Assembly (NCBI RefSeq): GCF_000003605.2
Contig: NW_003155741.1
Location: 389,390 to 417,562, forward strand
Source: Saccoglossus kowalevskii
Taxonomy: Eukaryota; Hemichordata; Enteropneusta; Harrimaniidae
Direction of reading: 5' to 3'
Length of the DNA: 28,173 nucleotides
Shown: one piece after another, positions 17,949 through 28,173 of the stretch
How positions within the stretch are numbered: the stretch's first letter is position 1
Layout of the letters: each line of letters begins with the position of its first letter
Notes under the pieces: generated by a model
The model's database searches: none
What the model was told of the DNA's origin: nothing
Seen by the model: only the letters and a program-made list of their open reading frames with translations
Position numbers and translations under genes: made by a program

Positions 17949-20584
17949 AAAAAATGACACAAAAATATGCAAGTGAAAAAAGTTAAAATTTTCCAGTGAA
18001 GGAAGGATGGTACAATATAAACTTTAATGTTTTATGTGAATAGTCTTATGTACATAAAACCCTGAGATGTACGTGTGTAAAAGTTGGAATACACATAATG
18101 CCCTCCAGTACATGCCTCGATTTCATCTGTACAGTCTTCTGTACATTATGGAAGTTGTTTGTATAAATGCTTCCAACTTTCGATTCATATTTAATCATCA
18201 AATATTCAGCTCTGACTAATAATATTAATTCTTAGTTTTGTGCATTTGATAAATTTAGTAGCTATTTGCAGTTACAATACTTTGAAATTCGTAACCTTCT
18301 AACCTACCCTAACGACATTGGTGTAAATACAGAGGGTACAACACTCGTGACACTAATAATATACTGTATGTAGAGAATCTGTTCAGCAAAGAAGTAAGAT
18401 TGGATTAAATTTTTTCTTTGTACAACAATCAAAGTAGTAGGGTTGTCACTTGCCCATGCGGGAATACTCCAGAGGTACGATAACACGCGCTAAAACACAA
18501 AGGCTCATGGGTAGACGCTTGTTTGTAAACAATAACACGCTATGCATGTGCAGGTGATGACTCCTCGTCTTAAAGTTCAGCAACATTGATCAGTTTAAAA
18601 TCTGTAACACATTGCTGATTGATTGTTTATGAACATTAATATAACTTGTGAGCACATGTACATGTATCATAGTGTAATCTATGGAATCTATGCAATTAGC
18701 ATGTTATCAGTTTACGTCTTTTGTGTTGTCCTCAAGTATAGATTCAGTGTACCATATAATGGATAAGACTTTGAAAACTAGTTTCTATTTACATGTCACT
18801 AATACCATTATGTTGAAACACATGATCAAGTTTATTATACCAGTACTAACAAAAATATAAATAACTGCGGTTTGATTTTACGCATATACCATATTTTCTC
18901 TATAAGAGGAATCCTCCAAGGAAAAAAATGAACTTTTACAACTATTAAGTTTGTTTTGACACAAGTTCAAAATTCTTAGACTGCCTTCTAAATAGTCAAT
19001 TATTTCCTATTCAATCCTGCTAAGGCATTTTTAGAAAATTTTGCCTTAAATTTTTGGTGTTTCAAGCCCCGTCTTTTTATATTGATATCCTATGCAAGCA
19101 ATAGAGGAAATATGGTACCCGAATTTGTGCATTTGTCGCTTTTCCTTCACTCTTGCATGCTTATATTTTATAGAACGAGTGCATGTTACAATTCTTGTCC
19201 ACAGCCATTTATTGTTGCTGTTTACTTTGTGATTTTTCTACACTTGGCACAAGGTGTCCTGTTTTCAAGCTTCCTGGGAAGAGGATACAATGTGGTATCA
19301 CAAAGTAAACATTTATAGCAATTTGAGGGGGGTGCAAGATAACTTGATTTTACTAACGTTTTTTGATGTGGCACATCTACTTGAGGTTGGCATTAGTGAT
19401 AATTTTTTTGTATGGTTTTGGTATGTAATTCTTTTTTGGAAGTTTGTAGAAAATTAAAGATGGATTAGTTCCTCGAATCTGCTGTGTTTGTTGTATACTA
19501 CCATATTATCACTCTTTCATGGTACAGTTCCACTACAGACATGTAATTTCTCTCTCCAAGGAAGTTATTTCCCCACCAAAATTCCCTATATTTTATGTAT
19601 TGTACAGTTGCAAACATTCAGTTCACCAAATGGTATAGCCATCATCAGTACCTTTGATAACCAAAGTTTCTCAATACATTCTTGTATCCGACATGTCTGG
19701 ATATATGCATGACCATTTTGTGATCTGATGCAAGAAGGTAGAGTATCAGCCATTTTAGTGCTAAAATTAAAGAAATCTAGTGTGCTGAGAGTATTAGAGG
19801 CATATTAATATTTGTCTATTTGAGATGCACAATGTGATCCACATTATTGCAGTTTACAATACTTTAAGAAAATAAATTTGGTTTGCAGTCTAATTACAGA
19901 GCCCCTCTATCAATTTAAATGATTTTTTGAGATAACTGAAATTAATTAGATGCATATTTTTCAACATTAAACTAATCGTGTGTGGATTATCTCTGAGCAT
20001 CTATGAACCAAATTTCAATGAAATGTGATGATCTGGCAATTAGAATGCTCAAATTTCAAAAATAATCAGGTCTTTTGTTCCCAGGTATCAAATCTTATTG
20101 AAATGCAATAATTGGTTTTTGAGATAGGTAGTAGAAAATAGAGTATTTATTACGCATAGATTTCAACCCCCAAACTGAGTGGATCTGTCATGTACATCGT
20201 TTTTAAACTTGGTATCTTAAAATCTGTATTTGAAGCCACAACCCTAATAGAAGTCGCACCTATTTTTTTTGAATAATGGAGAACCAAAAATTCACAATTT
20301 CTTGTGGGAAAGTCGTATATTTGGACGTAATGTTTCATATAAAACCAGATATCCAGCATTCAGACACAACATTATTTGAAGAGTCCTGTATCAAGTACAT
20401 TTAGTGCTATATAGCCCCGGTACTCTCGTATGGATTCTGAACTTGAGCGGGAAACATTGATACAAATATACAACACTGTGATTGGTCAATACAAATATGT
20501 TGCCTCTCACGTTCGCACATAGCACGGCGTTCAAGGTCTTATCCGCTTTTGTTACATTCAAGCTCAGGTGGTATATTTCTCATT

Positions 20585-20652
20585 TCTCATAGAAGCGGCA
20601 TCCCCTCTGTTGCATTGTATCAGTTTAAAAGAAGCTACAGCTTCTAATACAG
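20585..20652 (-). repeat. Dispersed inverted repeat, arm 2
   Basis: Inverted relative of 17215-17284, with the palindrome AGAAGCTACAGCTTCT. Intergenic, beyond the TMED 3' end. Confidence 0.55.
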
Positions 20653-21249
20653 AGTTTACAGTGCATGTACATACATAAGACATTATGTAATCTTGATACA
20701 ATGTTCAGCAGATCAGATTTAGAAGAATGGATCTGCATTAGTCTAATTCTATGTGGATTAACATTGCGATTGAAACGCATATTATCAAAGACGTTGGTTT
20801 CAAAGGAATTCATAATTTTTAAAAGGCTTTGGATATTACAGTATGACTCGTTCTGTATTCTCAGAATAACTCAACAAAAAAAGGAAAAATGTATTTTCTT
20901 ACTATTTTAATACTACTGTATATTCATACATAATTACAATTTCTCATAATATTTTTTTTTTGGGCTTTTACCAACTTTGCCCTGTATGTATGAATAATTC
21001 TAATAGTACCACAGCATGCCACAATTTGTAATCAGAAAAATAATATTTAATAGAGTTCTATGTTTATCACCAATAGGGTGCATAAATAAAGTACAGGACT
21101 GAAATAAATTCTACTAATCTTGTTTTTGTGTTATGTCAATTTATATTCCATAAGTAATTAAAATAGATTTACAGTGATTTGTGAAAATATTATTGAAGGT
21201 GGAGGTGATTCTGAATTTATTTATGCATGATAAAACACAATCTGTTTCA

Positions 21250-21449
21250 CCTTTCCACCACCAGACTGTCAAAATTTTTCTGCCCTTTTTTCTTATTTTT
21301 TTTCAATATTTCTGGAAATGAACCCAAATTTTGGAGCGAACAGATACACTTTGAGTTTTACTTTATAATGTTGACAATTTGAGGAAAGTGCAGACTATGA
21401 ACAGACTGTTTTGTGAATCTGTGATGAAGAGGACCTGGTGGTGAAAAGG
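21250..21449 (+). mobile_element. TTAA-targeted MITE, family B, copy 2
   Basis: Same family as 4434-4667: left end CCTTTCCACCACCAG, right end CTGGTGGTGAAAAGG followed by TTAA at 21450-21453. The left flank is TTCA rather than TTAA, a probable later mutation. Internal blocks (tctgccctt...caatatt, agtgcagactat) are shared. Intergenic. Confidence 0.7.
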
Positions 21450-22692
21450 TTAATGTGTCACACAGGAATGACCTCCAAATATATCATGTTACAGGTATGT
21501 AACCATAAATAGGAACACTCAGTACTACATAATTGTTTCAAATCATTCCTAATATATAATTTGTATACAAAGTTATTACAAGAAAGTTGATTAATTTTGA
21601 TTAAAATCTGATCAGGTACAGAAGATTCATACTCATAAATGCAGATCCCAGTATGTATTCATTTTGCAATAAATTAATACTCTTGGGCAATATAAGAATA
21701 TCGAATTTAAAAAAGTATGGGGTCACAAATCTAATTTTCGGGAAAATAATGTTTGCATTCAGTTGATAGTGGCTATTTTGTTTGTACTGTACCATAGATA
21801 TTTACGGCAGAGATATTATGCCATATGTCAAATTGTAGGCTGGTGACATTATATACTGGTAATGTGACTGATGGGGTACCTATTTTTGTCCTGAATTATT
21901 TCAAAAAACGTAATTATTTTTTAACGTTGTGTTTAATAGAATTGTTGGATAAATATTAGGAGAAGTTTCTCAAAATATGTCACTGTAACACACAAAAGAA
22001 TGTTATTTCATGGTGCCATGGGATATTAGCGCCATTATTCTACATAATTGACATTGTTATGTCATTTATGACCAACTTTCTCATGAATTAGAGTAGGCTT
22101 CTGCTGAGATACTTATATTGACAATGCACCTCCAACACAGTATGTAAGGAAATTGCATTCTGGGACTCGGACTGAATTTGCCAATCACTTTGAGAATGTT
22201 GTTCAAATTTACTAAATCTGTAAACATTGTCCCTGATTGGTTATTGGTCAAACATGATTTTAACTGACTGACTGATTTTCTTATATCAGTCATGCTCTTG
22301 AGTGATGAAATGTGATAGCGTGAAGGGTGTAAATGGTTGTGAAAGACGAAGATGGAAACAATATATACAGAAAATGATCTTCTATCCCTTTACCAATTTC
22401 AAACCATTTGAATACCATTATTACCATGACTTTTGTCATGGAATTCCAGGCATCAGAAATGTTGGGATATGTTCATTTCTGGCCCGTAATTATGTCACAT
22501 GTATAACCAAACCAGCGGGTTTCCTCATCTGGTAACCTAGTGGAATCACTGTCCATTCAAACACCTGAAAGTCAGACACAATTCATCTTTGCAACCTGAT
22601 TGCAGCCTGGTAACAGACACACAGTATCTATAGACAGAGCAAAGAAACTAAAAAGTAGAGTAACATCTGTTTCATCGCAGTGCTCAAAGATT

Positions 22693-22821
22693 TTACGTTA
22701 AGACTCTGTTTAGGTATTCATTCATGAACATTCCATTGGGGTCAAGTTGTTGTCGAATTTCCAGAAACCTTGAAAACTTGGGATACATGTCCAGGAATTG
22801 TTCTCTGGTTATTTTATGTGC
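22693..22821 (-). CDS. GULO: GULO terminal coding exon
   Basis: A T-rich tract and ttttag acceptor precede [19 protein letters not shown] and [19 protein letters not shown]; the stop is TAA at 22695-22693. It matches the AHNCTRKDFE..YP.F..(I)REKLDPTGMFLN.YL C-terminus of vertebrate GULO. No AATAAA is seen close downstream on this strand. Confidence 0.95.
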   Translation of the reverse strand, partial: AHKITREQFLDMYPKFSRFLEIRQQLDPNGMFMNEYLNRVLT

Positions 22822-25800
22822 CTAAAAAAAAAGACAATAGAGTAATGAGTATAATTAATGGCTCCAACTGACAACAATTGCATTCATATTATGTGGCTAT
22901 GTGAAACATTGATCACTATAATAAACTCAGTTATTATGTATTCGATACAGGTGATTTAAACGAAAATATAGAAACTATAAACATCCACCAGGTGAAATTA
23001 CATTTTGTACGATATGACGATGATTTGAATAATCGCTCTTTGTATTCAGAATGAGGGAGAATTTGTTAATCATTTTAAAAAATCCACCATTTTCAGAGTG
23101 TTCAAAGTTATCTGGGATAGGACACTGGATTATTATTCCTTCACGACTAATTGTAGATCTCCTTCGTCTTCCACAAATAAGTGCAGGTTACAGGCCAGAT
23201 TTTTAAGCGCCCTCTATGTTGAATATTGAACATTCTAAAACCATAACAAAAAACAAGCTACTTTTAATTTTGATACTAGATCTACTAAAACAAAATGAAT
23301 ATACCAAGATTTGATTATTATTTGACAAGCACTTCCCAAATTGAAGTGCTAGTGAATTAAGGTACAAGCTAGAGTAAGCAAATAACGCTTATTTTGAGTG
23401 ATTTTAGCCCAGATTTTTCACCGGTAAACTCACCTTTGCCCAATGTGGCCTGCCACCTGCTTTCATCATAATGTCTTCATACGCAGTCCAATACTTGGAA
23501 TGCTCTACAAATTTACCATATGGTCTAGTTGCGAGTAAGATATAAAGAAGAAAATGTCAATCACTTGAGATCATACAGTTAATTAGCTAACTGAGAAACA
23601 CGATTTGAGATGAAGAAATAAATAACAGGGAGGACTATAGACCTGATAGATTTACTAGCTATACTGTTTATAAAGTTTAATAAAATATGTCACTTAACCT
23701 TTTCATTGCCAGATTTTATCAACCAAATTTTTTAGCCCTTTTTTTCTCATATTCTTCAATATTCGGAGCCAACGAACAAAATTTGAGTAAATTTTTAGTT
23801 TGTACTCAAAAAATTTGGCTCTGTTTGTCCCAATCTTCTTAAAGAAAGTGCAGACTATAACGGGAAGATTTGTGATGAAAAGAGGGAACTGGTGGAGAAA
23901 AGGTTAACGATCACAGAATGCAAATACCATATTTGCTCTATTAGTACCAGTTACAGAAATTACAGAGTTGTTTCTATGGAGATAATAAATATACAACAAA
24001 TATAATTTGGGGTTTATATGGGCTTTTATTGGAATTGCGCTTCTAATAGATAAAATGTTAGCATCCCATCAGATTATATTATTAAAATAAAATCTGTTGA
24101 AACATTCTGAACACCTTTATGACCCTTTAACTATGGTTATCAATTAACCTCTAGCTGTGTGCTAAAAATAAAACCAGTAAATAAAAACCATAAAATGAAT
24201 AAAAACCAAATACCTGTACATAATGATGTTAATAAAGCACGTATCTCTGCCATAAGCTGGACTGATAAGTATGTCATCCCTGTTAACAAACCTCACTTCT
24301 ACTGGGAAATGAGCAACCTCACCACTCATTTCAACCCATCTCTGTAAACTCCTCAACACTTCACCTGTTTTTTCTCTGTCAATACAAAACATAGAATGAC
24401 TATTTAAACTTCTGCCCAGGCTGACAAGAGTGCTGTTCACTTCATAATATTCACTGAAATGTTTTGAGTTGTGTATCATATTATTTTTTTATTACTATAC
24501 TTTTGTATTACAAAACTAGGATGGAATAAATAAATAAAACAGACGACAAAAATGTTTAACTGGTCTCCTAAGTAAAAAATAAATACTAGAATACGCAAAT
24601 TATTGTCCTTACTGTCATGCAAATAATTAAGTCAAATAAATAACAAATTAAAATTTGTCGTTGTTATTATTTCATTACTAATGTTTATCTAATTGTTTTT
24701 TGCTGTCCAACATTGTATGGCCGCTTGGTAGTCATAGCTGTCAAAAGCAATTTGAACAAGATTAACTAGGCTGATTTGGTCAAGTCTGGATAGCCACCGA
24801 TTTGAAGACGGTTGGTTGGATTTTGGATTTGCATTTTCCATCAGAACAGTCACTGATCACTAAAGAGGTTTCAAAGCACAATGATTGAGAGTATGGCAAC
24901 TCCATTCATTACTTTGGTCTATCCCCCCCCCCAAAAAATTGACATCGAACGTCTGCGACAAGGTCGCGTACAGAATAAACCAACATTAATGCGAAGATTA
25001 CCAGTAAACAATAGTGCCGGTCGGCAGGTTTTTGTACCTGCTTTTTTATTTGAGCGCCAGGCAGCACTGTCCAACATGAGTAGAACCCTGATTACTATAA
25101 CCTTGCATTTGTTCATAGATATCAGTTACAGTTTGGAAGGAAAAAACAGAAAAGTTTTAAATATCAATGATAGGGCAAGATACAAATAATTTTTTGAACA
25201 TTTGAATATCTGTGAAAACACATAATCCCACAAGATTAGTTTTTTACTCAAGGTGAATCGAAAATACGTTGAGGATATTGTTTTCATACATCAGGCCTTT
25301 AAAGCATTGAAAATTTGTGCTGCCTCAGTTGAAATTTAAAGTAAAAAATCTACATTGTATGTATTATTTACATTGTATGAGAATCATGGTAGCTGTTGTT
25401 TACAATATGGACGATGTTTGTGAGTATCAAACAATGTCAATCAGTTTGGAGACTATGATGCAACATGCAAAATAGTTGAAACAAGTCATTGTCAATGACA
25501 CGTCCCTGTTCCATTCATATTTGAGTGACATATACATTCAAAGCAGATCATGACCGAAATCTCAGATCACTTTCAGTGGTCTGATCCGAAATGCACCTGC
25601 ATATGTACAACACATTGTATGATGTGTGTGAAGTGTGGTCTTGATCTGTCCAGGCATGTCCAAGATATGGATCGAAAACTAAATTCTTTAGAACAAAATG
25701 GCTGCCAGTCGGCCATTTTGAACTTGATCTGAAGAAAAATTGGTGTGCATCAAGCTTATATTATGTTTAATATATGCACTAAATCTGAACAAAATCCATC

Positions 25801-26562
25801 CATGCATGACTGAGATCCGGTTCTGGAATTGTGAAAATATGTGATTGTGATGCATTTTCGGCCTTAAAATGGCCATCATTCAGCTATCGTTAAGCGGATC
25901 ATGGAACAAATGCACATATCTATTTGTGACATGATGCACCATGTGTGTGTGAAGTTTGAACTTGATCAATCCAGACATGTCTTGGATACGGATCCAGAAC
26001 TGAATTCTTTAAAAACAAAATGGCCGCCCGTCGGCCATTTCGAACTTGATCCGAAAAAAAAAAATGACGTGCATCAAGGTCCTATTATGTTTAATGTATG
26101 TACCAAATTTGAACAAAATCTGTCCATGCATAACTGAGATCTGGGTCCGGAATGGTGAAAATGTGCGATTTTGATGCATTTTCGGCTTTAAAATGGTCGC
26201 TATTCGGCTATCGTTAATCGGATCATGAAAAAAATGCATGTGCATATGTCCCATATAATGTGTGATGTATGAGTGAAGTTTGAACTTAATCGGTCCATGC
26301 ATGTTCGAGATACAGGTGATCACAAACGCACGGACACACGGACGCACACAGGGCAAACCATAAGTCCCCGTTTTTGGACTACGTCTGAACGGGAACTAAC
26401 AATTATACATACCTTGGTATTGCCCATTCTGTAACGTATTGACTGAACTTGCAATCAAAGTTGAGTACTTTATAACTGACATCTACTCTCTCACTGGGTG
26501 TAGTGAATAGCATATGGTAATATAATCTGTTAATAAGAGGCACTAATCTTGGAATGAAGGTG
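22693..26562 (-). CDS. GULO: L-gulonolactone oxidase, C-terminal part (4 exons, 5' end outside window)
   Basis: GULO is an FAD-linked ER-membrane aldonolactone oxidase that converts L-gulono-1,4-lactone to the precursor of ascorbate, using oxygen and giving hydrogen peroxide. Coding segments on the minus strand are 26562-26413, 24375-24214, 23524-23434 and 22821-22693, about 176 residues with TAA at 22695-22693. Family blocks in order: [101 protein letters not shown] and a short tail, NRVLT. GRPHWAK contains the HWxK motif conserved in aldonolactone oxidases. Introns are phase 2, 2 and 0 with GT...AG ends. Full-length GULO is about 440 residues, so the FAD-binding N-terminal part should lie beyond 28173. 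The gene is convergent with TMED. Related sugar-lactone oxidases exist, but the resemblance to animal GULO is strong and no damage is seen. Confidence 0.92.
23434..23524 (-). CDS. GULO: GULO exon with HWAK motif
   Basis: The acceptor is gcaactag and the donor is GTGAGT from 23433. It encodes [20 protein letters not shown] and [10 protein letters not shown]; the HWAK motif is a conserved signature of aldonolactone oxidases. It ends in phase 0. Confidence 0.95.
23698..23903 (+). mobile_element. TTAA-targeted MITE, family B, copy 3
   Basis: Flanked by TTAA at 23694-23697 and 23904-23907. Termini are CCTTTTCATTGCCAG and CTGGTGGAGAAAAGG. It shares ACTCAAAAAATTTGGCT, GTCCCAATCTTCT and GATGAAAAGAGGGAACTGG with the copy at 4434. 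It lies in a GULO intron. Confidence 0.75.
23925..24060. mobile_element. Short MITE-like element with about 20-bp terminal inverted repeats
   Basis: The left end TACCATATTTGCTCTATTAG resembles the reverse complement of the right end (CTAATAGATAAAATGTTA). It abuts the TTAA MITE in the same GULO intron. Similar CTAATAGA-type ends appear near 17351-17379 and 20246, suggesting more decayed relatives. Confidence 0.45.
24214..24375 (-). CDS. GULO: GULO exon
   Basis: The acceptor is attgacag and the donor is GTATTT from 24213. It completes the split Arg of WAIPR, then encodes [36 protein letters not shown] and TCFINIIMY, the most conserved stretch of the family. It ends in phase 2. Confidence 0.95.
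25585..26399 (+). mobile_element. Tandem-repeat element (about 322-bp unit) with hairpin-CTAA end
   Basis: About 2.5 units with a period of 322-323: GATCTGTCCAGGCATGTC (about 25643), GATCAATCCAGACATGTC (about 25965), TCGGTCCATGCATGTTC (about 26288). Each unit carries GGCCATTT and TGATGCATTTTCGGC blocks. The right end has AGTCCCCGTT (26363-26372) pairing with AACGGGAACT (26388-26397), ending CTAA, like a Helitron 3' terminus. Chance frames here on both strands are repeat-derived. It lies in the GULO intron and stops about 13 bases from the splice donor. Confidence 0.7.
26413..26562 (-). CDS. GULO: GULO exon (first seen in window)
   Basis: The minus-strand acceptor is tatttcag (26564-26563 AG) and the donor is GTATGT from 26412. 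It encodes [18 protein letters not shown] and [15 protein letters not shown], matching the ISTFLPCL..INRFFF...ECRFKQHVQDWAIP region of vertebrate GULO. It enters and leaves in phase 2. Confidence 0.93.
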
Positions 26563-26815
26563 CTGAAATAAAAAATGTACAAATCAATATGCGTCACTGA
26601 AGTAGATCACAAGATAAGGGTTTGTTATGTTGCACATGACGAAGGTCAAGTTGAGTTAGAACATTGCAAGATTATATTTCACACAATGAAGTCACCATAA
26701 TTACATAAAAAAATTAATTAATATTCATGTTCTTCAAATAATACTACTTATACTGTATTAATCTCAATGTCCCTTAAAGAATAACATAATATGAATTGCA
26801 TAAAAGTAATTAACA

Positions 26816-27430
26816 TGCTCGGATTCACCCAAAAACTAAACAGGTCTGAGCATTACTTCAAAGAATTTATGTACCAAGTTTCATTGAAGTCTGTTCAATA
26901 GTACAGAGAAGCAAGTAAAAATGCTTAAAATTAGATACCAGCAATCAATATGCAAACAGGTAATTAATATGTACAGTCAGGTTTCATCCAAAAACTAATC
27001 AGGTCTAAGCATTACTTCAAAGCATTTATGTACCAAGTTTCATTGAAGTCTGTTCAATAGTACAGAGAAGCAAGTAAAAATACTTAAAATTAGATACCAG
27101 TAATCAATATGCAAACAGGTAATTAATATGTACAGTCAGGTTTCATCCAAAAACTAATCAGGTCTAAGCATTACTCCAAAGCATTTATATGTACCAAGTT
27201 TCATTGAAGTCTGTTTAATAGTACAGAGAAGCAAGTAAAAATGCTTAAAATTAGATACCAGTAATCAATATGCAAACAGGTACCGGTAATTAATATGTAC
27301 AGGTTTCATCCAAAAACTAATCAGGTCTGAGCATTATCCCAGAGCATCTATGTACTAAGTTTGAATAAAATAAAATAATTGATTCTTGAGATATAAGTGA
27401 AACAGACATAAACAAAGACACACACTAAAT
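26816..27430. repeat. Tandem array of about 159-bp units (3.6 copies)
   Basis: CAGGTCTGAG/CAGGTCTAAG starts at 26841, 27000, 27159 and 27322. Units share AAGTTTCATTGAAGTCTGTT and TTAGATACCAGTAATCAATA. The last unit degenerates into GATTCTTGAGATATAAGTG and an ACAAAGACACACAC tail. Upstream of the first visible GULO exon, presumably in an intron. Confidence 0.85.
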
Positions 27431-27837
27431 CGCAAAGACTTCTATACTGTTTGCTTTGAACATGGAAGTAAAAATAATCTCAACATGGCCGTCGTGTTTT
27501 GAGTCAAAACACGCGATTGATGCAAATACCCAGTTTGTCATAACCCATCATGCCTGGTATATTAACTTTGAATGAAATGAGCCTTGAAATGCCTGAGAAA
27601 TGGTTCAGGACAAGTTTGATGGAACCCAAAGACAAGCGTGAGTTGTGATTGATACAAGGCATAAATAAATTCAAAGTGAAGAAAAATGAGCATGGACCAA
27701 CAAAATGTATATTTATCTAGAGGTATATGGTTGTACAAGTCATGGCAGTTAGTTCTGATCAATAGTAAACAAAACTGCAATGAGACAGCCACTGTTAATC
27801 AGCACATGAAACGAATAGATGTGTATATGTATCCTAA

Positions 27838-28173
27838 AGATAATAACAACCTTTATTGATATCGTATCCCCTCTGGGATCTAGATTAGAATACAATAAGG
27901 ATATAAGAAACAATAAAATACATAAGGAATAATAATAAAAAAAAAAGGAAATAATAAATAGTAATACTGTGAAAATATTATTATATAAATATTTTTTGGT
28001 GTTATTTTGAGGCAGCTGGTAAATTGCTTTTCATGAAGTTCTCTCTTTTAGTGAAACAGTCGCTGATAAACTTGGCAATTGCTTGAACAATTTCAGAATT
28101 TTTGTTATTGAGAAGTGCTTTCAGATTACCGGATAAGTTTAGTTTTCAACAAAGCATCTCTTTCAAATTTGTA
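27838..28173 (-). mobile_element. 3' part of a probable non-LTR retrotransposon or retrocopy, truncated by window edge
   Basis: On the minus strand a 48-codon frame (28145 to stop TAA at 28004-28002) with KALLNNKNSEIVQAIAKFIS and FMKSNLPAASK is followed by an AT-rich tail with ATCTAGATCCCAGAGGGGAT, then AATAAAGGTTGTTATTATC. A similar tail is at 9690-9770, which supports a dispersed retroelement 3' end. An in-frame TGA at 28148-28146 interrupts the frame, so it is probably decayed. I do not recognise the protein. Confidence 0.45.

Larger units (their letters stand above)
17949..22692. other. Convergent intergenic region between TMED and GULO 3' ends
   Basis: This is 4.7 kb of AT-rich DNA. It holds one arm of an inverted dispersed repeat (20585-20652), a TTAA-flanked MITE (21250-21449) and a somewhat CpG-richer block about 20403-20545 with an ATTGGT (CCAAT-type) motif. 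The open frames here (for example around 19082-19457, 20665-20910 and 22302-22535) show no family resemblance or splice context. The 3'UTRs of both genes presumably occupy its edges. Confidence 0.55.
22822..26412 (-). other. GULO introns seen in full (22822-23433, 23525-24213, 24376-26412)
   Basis: The first shows nothing notable. The second holds the TTAA MITE and a short TIR element. The third, 2.0 kb, holds a GC-richer block around 24925-25085 with hairpins GCGAC/GTCGC (24955-24967) and GCAGGT/ACCTGC (25024-25041) of unknown meaning, and the 322-bp tandem element. No further conserved exon was found between 26563 and 28173. Confidence 0.7.

Noticed and set aside
25024-25047. Hairpin plus T run as a bacterial-type terminator
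   Set aside because: The window is eukaryotic with spliced genes; the structure is more likely coincidental or part of a repeat.
24881-25189. 102-codon + strand frame opposite a minus-strand frame in a GULO intron
   Set aside because: No recognisable domain or splice context; the 24919-25116 minus frame is equally open, typical of chance in a GC-richer patch.
25550-26356. Several 60-115-codon frames on both strands
   Set aside because: All fall in the 322-bp tandem element and repeat with its period, so they are products of the repeat.
26816-27430. CRISPR array
   Set aside because: Units are about 159 bp and repeated over their full length with no short-repeat/unique-spacer pattern; the genome is animal.
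27562-27792. 76-codon minus-strand frame as an upstream GULO exon
   Set aside because: No similarity to the region of GULO expected before the first visible exon and no fitting phase-2 donor.

Overview
This is a eukaryotic, invertebrate-animal genomic window. It is AT-rich, has long introns bounded by GT...AG, and is crowded with small dispersed repeats. A run of 50 Ns at 15225-15274 marks an assembly gap. Three protein-coding genes can be recognised by joining exons and comparing the conceptual proteins with remembered families. Having a gulonolactone-oxidase gene fits hemichordates, cephalochordates, molluscs and similar invertebrates. The repeat style also fits such genomes, but I cannot name the species from sequence alone.

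Layout. (1) 548-6694, + strand: the last ten coding exons of the Mediator subunit MED16, about 386 residues and roughly the C-terminal 45% of the protein. The rest lies upstream of the window. (2) 9022-17765, + strand: a complete five-exon p24/TMED cargo-receptor gene of the TMED1/TMED5 (gamma) class, 224 residues. (3) 26562 down to 22693, - strand: the last four coding exons of L-gulonolactone oxidase (GULO), the final enzyme of vitamin C synthesis. It converges on the TMED gene. Its 5' exons lie beyond the right edge. In addition, a 74-codon exon-like open frame (16026-16249) with its own acceptor and poly(A) signal sits inside TMED intron 4. I could not assign it to a family.

The genes show no obvious functional link (transcription, ER-Golgi traffic, ascorbate synthesis), so this reads as ordinary neighbour order rather than an operon-like system. 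Introns and intergenic DNA hold most of the unusual structure: a TA-targeted MITE family with a filled and an empty site both visible, a TTAA-targeted MITE trio with near-perfect terminal repeats, foldback elements whose spacer is inverted relative to a neighbouring element in two composite copies, two tandem-repeat elements ending in a hairpin plus CTAA (Helitron/Helentron-like), a 159-bp tandem array, a tRNA-derived SINE-like copy, and non-LTR retrotransposon 3' tails.

Limits: exon joins come from reading frames, splice consensus and family resemblance by eye. Transcription starts, UTR extents and repeat family names are inferences. No CRISPR array, rRNA gene or intact tRNA gene was seen.
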